DNA from: Prosthecobacter fusiformis
Lineage (GTDB): Bacteria > Verrucomicrobiota > Verrucomicrobiia > Verrucomicrobiales > Verrucomicrobiaceae
Assembly: GCF_004364345.1 (NCBI RefSeq)
Contig: NZ_SOCA01000001.1
Location: 1,178,001-1,242,000, forward strand
Length of the DNA stretch: 64,000 bases
Direction of reading: 5' to 3'
Made by a program: the position numbers and the translations under genes. The notes beneath the pieces were generated by a model. That model did not search any database. It was not told the origin of the DNA and was given only the letters and a program-made list of their open reading frames with translations. Shown here one piece after another: positions 1 to 7,269 of this stretch (the stretch's first letter is position 1; every line of letters starts with the position of its first letter).

Positions 1-521
1 AAAAGACGTGCGCACTCAACCCAACGCACGCTGCGGCCTTTCAAGATTTCCTGGCGAGATAGAGCTGCGGCCAGGTGGCCTTTGCCAATGCCGGGCGTGC
101 CTGCCAGGAAAAGATTGCGCATGCGCCCTTCGGCAAACTGGCGGGCGGCCTCCAAGAAGGCCGTCGGGGGCTGGAATCCGTGCTCCTTTTTCACGCCGGG
201 GCGGTCGGTGTGGAAGTTATCCAGCGTGGCATGACGGACGTCGGTAGGGATACCGGCTTCTTCCACACGGCCCAGGCTGCGTTTCACTCGCTGATCCTGC
301 ACACAGGCGGCGCAGGTGTAGGCGGGTTTCGCCGCCTGCCGGGAGGCCTCGCGGTCCAGTATCCGCATCTTCGGGCCATGCTTGGCACAGGGCAGTGCCT
401 GCGGCTGGGCATCCAATTCGCGGTCGAATTTCTCCGACCGTTCAGCGATCTGCCGGATCAGTTGATCCAGCTTGTCCAGTTGAAAGGCCGTGTCTGGAAG
501 GGCCCGTTGCGTTGTGTTCAT
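1..521 (-). CDS. DnaC/IstB-like helicase-loader ATPase (partial, C-terminus beyond window)
   Basis: Translation from the ATG at 521 runs off the left edge without a stop, giving about 173 N-terminal residues. An N-terminal helical stretch is followed by a small Cys cluster (PCAKHG, then TCAAC about 25 residues later) that resembles a zinc ribbon. After it comes a Walker A-like motif, GTPGIGKGH, near residue 145 in the context RNLFLAGTPGIGKGHLAAAL. That arrangement is typical of DnaC-like ATPases that load the replicative helicase. The usual Thr/Ser after the Lys of the P-loop is Gly here, which is odd. It lies downstream of the O-like replication gene on the same strand, the classic phage O/P or primosome order. 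IstB of an IS21-type element is the main alternative, but no IstA is seen. Walker B and sensor motifs lie outside the window. Confidence 0.75.
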   Translation of the reverse strand, partial: MNTTQRALPDTAFQLDKLDQLIRQIAERSEKFDRELDAQPQALPCAKHGPKMRILDREASRQAAKPAYTCAACVQDQRVKRSLGRVEEAGIPTDVRHATLDNFHTDRPGVKKEHGFQPPTAFLEAARQFAEGRMRNLFLAGTPGIGKGHLAAALSRQEILKGRSVRWVECARL

Positions 522-582
522 AAATTCGTTTTAAAACTGAAGCCGCATGCTTCACGGCGGCGGTCATTTCTCCCTCTTGCAG

Positions 583-729
583 GACGGGCGTAGCGACGTG
601 TGGCTGCTCGCGCCAGCGAGTGGGTGAGGGGTTCTCGTAACTTCGACACCACCCAAACCTCCACGCCCTGGCGGGCGCAGCCACGTGTTGGGGCGGACGA
701 CGCGGGCAAGAGTGCCCCACGGTACTTGG
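583..729 (+). repeat. Structured intergenic repeat, copy A
   Basis: This segment matches 1879-2061 in the same orientation. Shared blocks in order are TGGCTGCTCGCGCCAGCGAG, an ACCCAAACCTCCACGCC block, GGGCGCAGC-ACGTG, and GGCAAGAGTGCCCCA followed by ACTTGG. It can form hairpins: CTCGC-GCCA-GCGAG at 607-620, CGCC-CT-GGCG inside the second block, and AGTGCC against GGTACT at the end. It lies between the stop of the O-like gene (six bases away) and the DnaC-like start, so it resembles REP/MITE-type non-coding repeats. The similarity and hairpins are seen directly; the mobility class is inferred. Confidence 0.7.
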
Positions 730-735
730 AGCGCT

Positions 736-1641
736 TCAGAAACAACTGATCTGCTCGGGCGTCAGGCCACGGGTGGCTTCGGAGGCTTGGTAGGCCTGAT
801 ACTTGGGTCTCGGGCGGTTGTTGAAGCCGTTGCTGTTTCCGCTGTAGCTGCTGCCGTTTCCTACGTTTCCGTTACCGCTGTTGCGCGGGGGGCTGGTCCG
901 CTCCCAGACGAGGCTTTGCCAGCCGTTGGCGATGGAGGCGCGGATGGCTTGAGTGGCGAGGGGTTCGCCGTTGCGCTCGCATTCGGCCAAGGTGTTGCGG
1001 GCGGCGATGGCAGTCCATTGCTTCTGCGGATTCAGCCGGGCCAGGGCGCTGCGATGCTGGCACCACTGGTCCCAGGCTTCGAGGAAGTCTGGGGTGCTCA
1101 AGGCGGTGGGAACGGCCACAGAATCGGCTTCACGAAGGTTTTCCTCGGTGTGCTGACGCCTCGCCGACCTGGGTCGGGCCTCACGCGCGGGAGGAGGCAC
1201 GGGTGTAAGGGCGGGTGGGGAGGATAGGGGAGCGGGGAAAGGAGGGGCGGGAGGGAAAGAGGGGGTAGAATCGGCTGAAACGTGTTTCACTGTTTCATGC
1301 GTTACATGCGTTTCATCGGTCTCAGGCAGGAGAGTGGAAAAGGGCGCGTCATCGGGTAATAATGTTTTGCACTGTTCGACTTCAGAAGGAGGAACCTCTG
1401 AAGGAGAGGCCTGGCGTTTCGCTTCGCGGTGCTTGCGCACACGCTCAGTGGAGGAGGCTGCGGAGGTGCGTCGGTCCAGGAGAGGGCGTACGAGAAAGCC
1501 GCCGCTTTTGGACAGGCGCACCTCACAGCCGTATTCAGCCGCGACCTGGGCGGCGACCTTCAGCAGGGCTGGGAGGTCGAGGGGAAGAGTCAGCATGGCG
1601 AAAGCTATTCGGCGCTTTTTGCGGACGCAAGGGAGTGCCAC
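736..1641 (-). CDS. O-like replication protein
   Basis: This 301-residue protein (261-residue core if the internal ATG at 1596 is used) starts with a short basic N-terminus and then LPALLKVAAQVAAEYGCEV. A TERVRKHREAKR basic patch follows, then a long Pro/Ser/Thr-rich linker. The C-terminal block contains EAWDQWCQHR, NPQKQWTAIAARNTLAEC and ASIANGWQSLVWER; the NGWxxLVWE motif recurs in phage replication and primosome proteins. The tail is Gly/Asn/Ser-rich and ends LTPEQISCF. With the DnaC-like gene downstream it forms an initiator-plus-loader pair. No enzymatic motif is visible, so the role is inferred from C-terminal motif and neighbourhood. A run of 9-base repeats lies inside the gene at 1276-1317. 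The start is uncertain because neither ATG has a good ribosome-binding site. Confidence 0.6.
   Translation of the reverse strand: MALPCVRKKRRIAFAMLTLPLDLPALLKVAAQVAAEYGCEVRLSKSGGFLVRPLLDRRTSAASSTERVRKHREAKRQASPSEVPPSEVEQCKTLLPDDAPFSTLLPETDETHVTHETVKHVSADSTPSFPPAPPFPAPLSSPPALTPVPPPAREARPRSARRQHTEENLREADSVAVPTALSTPDFLEAWDQWCQHRSALARLNPQKQWTAIAARNTLAECERNGEPLATQAIRASIANGWQSLVWERTSPPRNSGNGNVGNGSSYSGNSNGFNNRPRPKYQAYQASEATRGLTPEQISCF
1276..1317 (-). repeat. Iteron-like 9-base repeats inside the O-like gene
   Basis: Read on the minus strand there are four consecutive nine-base units: ATGAAACGC, ATGTAACGC, ATGAAACAG, TGAAACACG, then TTTCAG. They share TGAAAC (TGTAAC in unit two), and the last unit makes a GAAAC-GT-GTTTC style palindrome. 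The encoded peptide is ETHVTHETVKHV, inside the low-complexity linker. Lambdoid phages carry their origin iterons inside gene O, so an origin role is conceivable. The repeats are visible; the function is only inferred. Confidence 0.4.
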
Positions 1642-1725
1642 CCCGACTTGGGCTAAGTGGCGAAAAAAGTTTGGGGGGTGTGGGGAGCGAGGGGAGATCC
1701 ATCGTCATTCGGCCAAGGCAGGACG

Positions 1726-1820
1726 GAACCCCGTTGGGGTTCGCCGGGGAGTCGATGGGGTGGTGGCGTGACCCAGGGTTGTGCCAACCCAGGGCTGAAT
1801 GACGTAAGCCCGTTGGGCTT
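1726..1820. repeat. Cluster of three perfect hairpins (PVC-type intergenic repeat)
   Basis: Three perfect short hairpins lie within 95 bases: GAACCCC-GTT-GGGGTTC (1726-1742), GGGTTG-TGC-CAACCC (1776-1790) and AAGCCC-GTT-GGGCTT (1806-1820). Stem composition and GTT loops match between the first and third. Similar hairpin strings recur between genes in Planctomycetes and Verrucomicrobia genomes (from memory). The element sits in the 440-base gap between the O-like gene and a secreted cytochrome, next to repeat copy B. No open reading frame in this gap is convincing. Confidence 0.6.
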
Positions 1821-1878
1821 GAGGAAATGGGGCTGTTCGTGGAAGTGGGAAAGGCGTGAGTTTTCGGGGGGCTTATAG

Positions 1879-2061
1879 ACTTCGATATCTCCCAAACCCC
1901 CACGCCCTGGTGGGCGCAGCTACGTGTGGCTGCTCGCGCCAGCGAGTGGGCGGGTGTTCTCGCTGCTTCGATACCTCCCAAACCTCCACGCCATGGCGGG
2001 CGCAGCTACGTGGTGCTCGCACTTGGCGGACGGCAAGGGCAAGAGTGCCCCAGGCACTTGG
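1879..2061 (+). repeat. Structured intergenic repeat, copy B (extended)
   Basis: This is a second copy of the repeat at 583-729, in the same orientation, with an extra leading half-unit. The block CTTCGATA-CTCCCAAAC-CACGCC-GGGCGCAGCTACGTG occurs twice here (starting 1879 and 1966), separated by the CTCGC-GCCA-GCGAG hairpin at 1933-1946. The copy ends in AGTGCC-CCA-GGCACT, a perfect version of the imperfect terminal hairpin in copy A. Base changes in the stems mostly keep pairing. Together the two copies bracket the O-like replication gene. Confidence 0.7.
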
Positions 2062-2083
2062 GGACTTGGCTACCTTGCACGCC

Positions 2084-2641
2084 TCACGGGGCGGCGCATT
2101 CCTTGGCCTGTTGCTGGCTGGCGGCATCCAGCTTGCTCATGGGATAGGGCACCTCCTGTGCGTTGATGGGCATGCGCAGGTAAACGGTTTCGCCTTCCAG
2201 TTTTACAAAACCAGCTTTGATTTTTTTGCCCTCAAAATTCGTCCAGGTCATGATGGGCGGCAGGCTTTTTTTCACAGGCTCCATGACGGGTTTGGGTTCG
2301 TCCTTATCCAGCAATGCGCCTTCGGTGATCCATTCGCGCAGGGTCTCGATCTCCTTGCTGGAAAGATTGTCCTTCGGTGGCATGTGCGCTTCATGCTCGG
2401 GATCCGCCACCACTTTGAAAATATGGCTCTCGGCTGGATTTCCGGGGACGATGCCGCCCTTGGGGTTGATGTCCAGCTTCAGCGTGGCCAGGTCGTCGAA
2501 GACATAACCGGCCTTTTTCTTCCCGGTTTTGTCGCTGTGGCATTCGTAACAATGCTTTTCAAAGATGGGCGCGATGTCTTTTTTGAAGTCGGCCGCGGCA
2601 GCAGCGGTGGCGGTGAGGAGGAAGGCTGGCAGAAATTTCAT
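2084..2641 (-). CDS. Secreted Planctomycete-type cytochrome c domain protein
   Basis: This 185-residue exported protein has a short signal peptide (MKFLPAFLLTATAAAAA). A PSCyt1-type cytochrome c segment follows: FKKDIAPIFEKHCYECHSD carries the CxxCH heme site, and HMPPKDNLSSKEIETLREWI is the typical distal part with the likely axial Met. The C-terminal 55 residues (TWTNFEGKKIKAGFVKLEG) look like an SHD1-type domain, a small beta fold often attached to PVC secreted proteins. It is transcribed alone towards repeat copy B. A periplasmic electron-transfer or matrix role is inferred; the domain composition is clear. Confidence 0.8.
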   Translation of the reverse strand: MKFLPAFLLTATAAAAADFKKDIAPIFEKHCYECHSDKTGKKKAGYVFDDLATLKLDINPKGGIVPGNPAESHIFKVVADPEHEAHMPPKDNLSSKEIETLREWITEGALLDKDEPKPVMEPVKKSLPPIMTWTNFEGKKIKAGFVKLEGETVYLRMPINAQEVPYPMSKLDAASQQQAKECAAP

Positions 2642-2709
2642 GCAGGGGGTCTAGCAAACAAACGCAGGAGATGACAGGTCCTTAGCTTTGGATGACAGTA
2701 AGAGTGCCG

Positions 2710-3600
2710 ATGACCGATGCCATAGACAGCTTCATTCTCTACCTCGCCACGGAGCGCGGGCTGTCCACGAACTATCAGCTCCTGGTGCGCCGGGTGCTGG
2801 AGGCGCTGGCTTCGTGGCTGAAAGAAGATCGCCAAGTGGAAACACCCGCAGGGGTGACCACGCAGCATCTGGGGGATTACCTGGCCCGACGGAAGAAGGA
2901 CGGCATCGCCGCCTCCAGCGCCCGGGTGGAGTTGGTAGCTGTGAAGATTTTCTTTCGCTGGCTGGCTGCGCGGGGCAAACGAGTCGGTGACCCGGCAGAA
3001 CCCATCCTGCCACCCCGCCTGGAAAAGCACCTGCCCGGCACCCTGAATGAGGGAGATGCGCGCACGTTAGTAGAATCCATCACGGGAAACGATCCCCTGG
3101 ACCGACGGGACCGCGCCATCCTGGAGCTTTTTTACGCCAGCGGCCTGCGCCTTTCCGAACTCATCAGCGCCCGCCTGGAAAATCTGAGCCTGGAGGAAGG
3201 CTGGATCCGCGTCACTGGAAAGGGAGCCAAAACCCGCCTGTGCCCCGTCGGCGGCGCGGCCAAGGAGTCTATTGAGGCCTATCTCCAGCATGCACGCCCG
3301 CTTTTGGTGAAGAAAAAGACCCAGAGCCACCTTTTTCTCTCCCAGCTCGGCGGCTCGCTGACCCGAGAACGGGTATGGCAGATCGTCAAAAAACGTGCTC
3401 AGCAGGCTGGCCTGGGCGACCACATCCACCCGCACCTGCTGCGCCACTCCTTTGCCACCCACCTGCTGAACAACGGGGCAGACCTGCGCGTCATCCAGGA
3501 AATGTTGGGCCATGCCGACATCGCCACCACCCAGATCTACACCCATGTGGACCAAAAAAGGCTAAAACAGGTGCACCGGCAGTTCCATCCCAGAGCCTGA
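2710..3600 (+). CDS. xerD: Tyrosine recombinase XerD/XerC family
   Basis: This 296-residue protein has the normal length for the chromosome-dimer recombinases. An N-terminal SAM-like core-binding domain (IDSFILYLATERGLS) precedes a full catalytic domain with Arg147 (SGLRLSEL), His242 and Arg245 (HPHLLRHSFATH), His268 (LGHADI) and the nucleophile Tyr277 (TQIYTHV). All expected catalytic residues are present. The ATG at 2710 was preferred over 2692 because the protein then starts directly at the core-binding domain. XerD is slightly more likely than XerC, but the two cannot be separated firmly here. No attachment site or dif-like sequence was recognised next to it, so a housekeeping role is more likely than a role in moving the adjacent replication genes. 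Confidence 0.85.
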   Translation: MTDAIDSFILYLATERGLSTNYQLLVRRVLEALASWLKEDRQVETPAGVTTQHLGDYLARRKKDGIAASSARVELVAVKIFFRWLAARGKRVGDPAEPILPPRLEKHLPGTLNEGDARTLVESITGNDPLDRRDRAILELFYASGLRLSELISARLENLSLEEGWIRVTGKGAKTRLCPVGGAAKESIEAYLQHARPLLVKKKTQSHLFLSQLGGSLTRERVWQIVKKRAQQAGLGDHIHPHLLRHSFATHLLNNGADLRVIQEMLGHADIATTQIYTHVDQKRLKQVHRQFHPRA

Positions 3601-3858
3601 AAATTTATTCCCAACTTTTCTGAAAATCTTTTGAACGGTTTTCTCGGCGGGGAATCAAACCCCACAATGGTATGTTGACTCTCGGCCTCCAGGCATCGTG
3701 CAGCCTGATCGATTGAGCGCCATCTTTCCTAGAATTCTGCTTCTGCACCCCGTCTGGTCTTGGTCGATTACAGACGGTGGTGCAGGAGCGGACGAGGAAA
3801 AAACTTTGGCCACCAAGCGTTTTCAAAGCGCATTGCCATCCCGCATTCGCCATGAAGA

Positions 3859-4860
3859 ATGTCTTCCGTGCAGGATTCTGACATCATCCATCATCCGAAT
3901 GACGGCTATTTCAAAGCGGTCTTCTCATCCCCGGCCCACTCCGCTGATTTTTTCCAGCGCCATCTTCCCGCCCCTGCGGCAGCCGTTATTGACTGGACCT
4001 CCCTCGAAAATGTCTCTGCCACTTATGTCAGTGATGACATCCAGGTCTCCCATTCAGATTTAGTTTTTTCCGCCCGGACCGGTGACCGCGAGGTGCTTTT
4101 ATACCTGATCTTTGAGCACCAGACCACCGTGGACCGCGCCATGCCTCTGCGCCTGCTTCATTACAGCCTGCGCCTGCTGACGAAGCATCATAAAGAAAGC
4201 GGGCTGCCACTGCCAGTCGTGATTCCTTTTGTGCTCCACCAGGGGCCGGATACCTGGAATGTCTCCACTTGTCTGGAGGATCTTTTTGACCTGCCTGAAC
4301 CGTTGCAAGCTGCTTTTCAACCCTTCCTGCCGCGCTTTCAGCATGGGCTGCTGGATCTTAGTTTGTATGATCCTGCCTCCGAGGAGCAGCAAAGCGCCCA
4401 GCGCGTGGTCCTCCAGCTCATGAAAATGGCCCGGCAAAAACGGGTCCTCGAATTCTTTGACTGGCTGGCCCGGGAAACCACCTTGAGACTCACCGATGCA
4501 CTGCTGCACACCAGCCTGATGTATGCACTGAGCACCGACACGACTCTTGACCTTCAGCAGCTTATCCGTAAACTATCCACCAATCCGCGTATGCAAAAGC
4601 AAGCCATGTCATTCCCCGAGCGGCTACTTCTCCAGGGCCGGGAAGAGGGTCGCGAGGAAGGGCGTGAAGAGGGTTACAGCCTCGGGGTTCTGAAAACTTG
4701 TCTGCGATTAGCCACGCGCAAATGGGGTGCCGTGCCGAAACTGCTGGAGGCTCGCATTGGGGCCTTGGATTACACGCAGCTGGAGCGGCTCTCCGAAGAT
4801 TTGCTGGACCTGGGGACGCTGAATGACCTGACGGACTGGCTGGACAAGGCGGGGGCTTAG
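3859..4860 (+). CDS. Rpn/YhgA-like PD-(D/E)XK nuclease family protein
   Basis: This 333-residue protein belongs to the recombination-promoting nuclease (Rpn) or transposase_31-like family. The N-terminus, HHPNDGYFKAVFSSPAHSADF, is the family signature. The PD-(D/E)XK core is visible as Asp67 (SDLVF) and Glu86-x-Gln88 (IFEHQTT). The middle, YSLRLLTKHHKESGLPLPVVIPFVLH, fits the rest of the nuclease domain. Near residues 260-272 there are three in-frame copies of GREE, encoded by a 12-base tandem repeat at 4636-4674, and then a C-terminal helical DUF4351-like end (LDLGTLNDLTDWL). Such proteins are DNA endonucleases linked to RecA-independent recombination. It stands alone, 258 bases after xerD; that gap holds no recognisable gene. 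Confidence 0.85.
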   Translation: MSSVQDSDIIHHPNDGYFKAVFSSPAHSADFFQRHLPAPAAAVIDWTSLENVSATYVSDDIQVSHSDLVFSARTGDREVLLYLIFEHQTTVDRAMPLRLLHYSLRLLTKHHKESGLPLPVVIPFVLHQGPDTWNVSTCLEDLFDLPEPLQAAFQPFLPRFQHGLLDLSLYDPASEEQQSAQRVVLQLMKMARQKRVLEFFDWLARETTLRLTDALLHTSLMYALSTDTTLDLQQLIRKLSTNPRMQKQAMSFPERLLLQGREEGREEGREEGYSLGVLKTCLRLATRKWGAVPKLLEARIGALDYTQLERLSEDLLDLGTLNDLTDWLDKAGA

Positions 4861-4928
4861 CCTTTCACGCAAAGTCCACCCCAGCATTTGCCAGAGCGGT
4901 CTTTCTCCTTTAACCTGATCCACAACCG

Positions 4929-5852
4929 ATGGATTGCAGACAGGAAGAGATCGTTCAGAGCCTTATGACCTCGTATCACGAGATCGGCGGGATCAACCAT
5001 GTGGACTGCGGGGCTTTGCCGTCCAAAGGAGCTATTGCCACTTTGTGCGAAGACCTGCTGCACATTTTGTTTCCAGGCTTTTACTCAGAGCATGCTGTGT
5101 CCTTCCAGGATCTGGAGCTGATGACGCATGAACTGGTAGCCAGCATCCGCGAGCGGCTGCGCACGGAGATGCGCCGCAGTCTGCGCCTGCGGGACCAGGG
5201 CGGCAATCACCATGAGGAAGCCATGCAACTGGTCTGCGATTTCATGGTACGCCTGCCGGAGGTGCGCCGCCTGCTGCAAACGGATGTGCAGGCAGCCTAT
5301 GAGGGCGATCCGGCCGCGCGCAGCTATGAGGAGATCATCCTGGCCTATCCCGGACTGGAGGCCATCGCCATCCAGCGCACGGCGCATCAGCTTTACAGCA
5401 TGGGCGTGCCGCTGATCCCGCGCATGATGACGGAGTGGGCCCATGGCCGCACGGGCATTGACATCCATCCCGGGGCACAGATCGGCAGCCACTTTTTCAT
5501 CGATCACGGCACGGGTGTGGTGATTGGGGAGACGTGCAGCATCGGCACACGTGTGAAACTTTACCAGGGTGTGGGTCTGGTGGCCCGTTCCCTGGCTCAG
5601 GGGCAGGCCCTGGCTGGCAAGAAACGGCACCCCACCATTGAGGACAATGTGACCATCTATGCCGGGGCCACCATCGTGGGCGGGGATACCATTGTGGGAG
5701 CGCGCAGCACCATTGGTGCAAACGTCTTCCTCATGGAAAGCGTAGGACAGGACATGATCTACGCCCTCGGCGACCAGGAGCACCGCATCCGCGATCGCAA
5801 AAACACCCCGGTCACCAAAAGCCCCAAAACCCCGGAATCCGACAGGGCCTGA
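4929..5852 (+). CDS. cysE: Serine O-acetyltransferase (EpsC/CysE type)
   Basis: Transfers acetyl from acetyl-CoA to L-serine, the first step of cysteine synthesis, in the cytoplasm. The protein of 307 residues has an N-terminal helical domain (to about 180) and a left-handed beta-helix with hexapeptide repeats. The active region reads [20 protein letters not shown], with the conserved HPGA and DHGTG, followed by [10 protein letters not shown] and [12 protein letters not shown]. The long N-terminal domain matches the EpsC-like serine acetyltransferases found beside or apart from cysK. Its last base is shared with the next start (TGATG), so translation of the SprT-like gene is likely coupled. 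The C-terminal tail after the helix is charged and probably disordered. Confidence 0.9.
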   Translation: MDCRQEEIVQSLMTSYHEIGGINHVDCGALPSKGAIATLCEDLLHILFPGFYSEHAVSFQDLELMTHELVASIRERLRTEMRRSLRLRDQGGNHHEEAMQLVCDFMVRLPEVRRLLQTDVQAAYEGDPAARSYEEIILAYPGLEAIAIQRTAHQLYSMGVPLIPRMMTEWAHGRTGIDIHPGAQIGSHFFIDHGTGVVIGETCSIGTRVKLYQGVGLVARSLAQGQALAGKKRHPTIEDNVTIYAGATIVGGDTIVGARSTIGANVFLMESVGQDMIYALGDQEHRIRDRKNTPVTKSPKTPESDRA

Positions 5853-6517
5853 TGTCCAAGCCGTCCATTCTTTCCCAGCTCTTTCTCGACTTCCAGGCGG
5901 GCATCCGCGGAAGCCTGGCAGAGCGGGCGCTGAAACGTCCTCTGTATGCGGAGGCGGAAGCCGCTCCATCTAAAGTGAAGGCGAAGGAAAAGGAATCCGC
6001 AGGCAATGTGGCGGATGAAACGCTGACGGAGACCTGCCGGGAGCTTTTGCACCAGATCGACTTGGCAGGCGCGGCGAAACTCGTGTCCGTGCAATGGAAC
6101 AGCCGCCTGCGCAGCACGGCCGGATACGCCAGCTTTCCGGCCTGGAAGATCGAGCTGAATCCGAAGTTGCAAGAATTTGAAGGTCAGGTGGAGCGCACCA
6201 TGCGCCATGAGCTGGCCCATCTGGTGGCCTATCACCGTGCCGGACGACGCCGCATCGAGCCGCATGGTGCCGAATGGCAGCAGGCCTGCGCGGACCTGGG
6301 TATCCCAGGGGAAAGTGCCCGTCATCGCCTGCCGCTGCCCCGGCGGGAGGTGAAACGAAACTACACCTATGCCTGCGCCCACTGTGGCCTGCTGGTGCAG
6401 CGCGTGCGCAAATTCCGCCGCTACAGCGCCTGTAGCGCATGCTGCTCCAAGCATAGCGGTGGCCTGTATGACTCCCGCTTCCGCTTTGTCCTGGTACAGG
6501 ATTTGAAAAAAGGCTGA
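5852..6517 (+). CDS. SprT-like zinc metalloprotein
   Basis: This 221-residue protein has a SprT-type domain. A HELAH zinc-binding helix begins at residue 119 (MRHELAHLVAYHRAG), a third His follows in PHGAEWQQAC, and a C-terminal zinc ribbon has CAHCG and CSACCSKHSGG. The domain layout matches SprT and the SPRTN-like proteases. The first 60 residues are charged and probably unstructured. Its start overlaps the cysE stop, so the two are cotranscribed. Whether it cleaves DNA-protein crosslinks as SPRTN does is unknown. Confidence 0.8.
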   Translation: MSKPSILSQLFLDFQAGIRGSLAERALKRPLYAEAEAAPSKVKAKEKESAGNVADETLTETCRELLHQIDLAGAAKLVSVQWNSRLRSTAGYASFPAWKIELNPKLQEFEGQVERTMRHELAHLVAYHRAGRRRIEPHGAEWQQACADLGIPGESARHRLPLPRREVKRNYTYACAHCGLLVQRVRKFRRYSACSACCSKHSGGLYDSRFRFVLVQDLKKG

Positions 6518-6534
6518 TGCGGGCCTCCCCTGCC

Positions 6535-7059
6535 CTATTCCTTCCAGCGCCTGCCCTGACCTGTGCGGAATGAACGCTCCAGGCTGCCATAAAGGGAGTT
6601 CAAGCGTTCCTCACTAGACAGCACAAATTCCACGGTGTGCGCGTGGGTGGAAATGGGGTAATTTTTCACCACCTTAGGCGTCGTCAATGTGGGGGAAATG
6701 CGTGAGGCCGCATCCTGCATGGCGGCGCGTGCTTTATCCAGAGCCTGCTGGCCTGCACCCACCATGCCGCCGCCTTCCAGCCGCACTGGCTCCAGATAAT
6801 AAAAGCGGACCGTCATGTTTGCATTCATCGTCAAATTTACCTCGACGACTCTGGCGACGGCATCGGCCACGTACTCATGCTTGGACAGGGCCAGGATCTG
6901 CGTGCAGCGCACCAGATAACTGCCACCGCTGAACTGGCCATCCCACAGACCGTCGCGTGTCGCTTCATCCTGGTTTCCAGGGGCCGCCGGTGCAGTGGAC
7001 TGCGCCAGGGAGGCAAAAGTTCCCAGCAAAGACAGAAGGGCAATAAGCGTGATTTTCAT
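6535..7059 (-). CDS. Small secreted protein of unknown function
   Basis: The 174-residue product begins with a clear signal peptide (MKITLIALLSLLGTFASLAQ). The mature part holds an RCTQILALSKHEYVADAVARV segment and FYYLEPVRLEGGGMVGAGQQ but matches no family I can name. One Cys remains after export, and there is no lipobox or membrane segment. It is transcribed towards the SprT-like gene and converges with it 17 bases away. The upstream region is shared with the DUF1501 gene on the other strand. Confidence 0.6.
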   Translation of the reverse strand: MKITLIALLSLLGTFASLAQSTAPAAPGNQDEATRDGLWDGQFSGGSYLVRCTQILALSKHEYVADAVARVVEVNLTMNANMTVRFYYLEPVRLEGGGMVGAGQQALDKARAAMQDAASRISPTLTTPKVVKNYPISTHAHTVEFVLSSEERLNSLYGSLERSFRTGQGRRWKE

Positions 7060-7269
7060 GTTCGGAAAAATTCTGCGATGGTTTGCCGAAAAAGTAAACA
7101 GTGTCTGTGAGGGATCTGCAAAACGACGTTATCCCGCGCAGGCTTATTCCATGCATATGGCACAAACCTACTTCTGCAAGGGTTCCAAGCAACCAAAGGC
7201 ATAGCAGGATCGTCCATTCATATTTTCCAACCCATGGCGTATTACTGTGAGTAACCTTTTCCTAACCAC

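Noticed and set aside
2710..3600. Xer recombinase as an integrase of a mobile element
   Set aside because: Length and motifs match housekeeping XerC/D, and no attachment-site duplication was seen.
3649..3663. Minus-strand T-arm-like sequence of a tRNA
   Set aside because: GGGGTTTGATTCCCC resembles a T-arm, but the T-loop is not consensus and no acceptor, D- or anticodon arm pairs with it.
7242..7254. TTACT-GTG-AGTAA palindrome before the DUF1501 gene
   Set aside because: Arms of only five bases, present once; too weak to call an operator.
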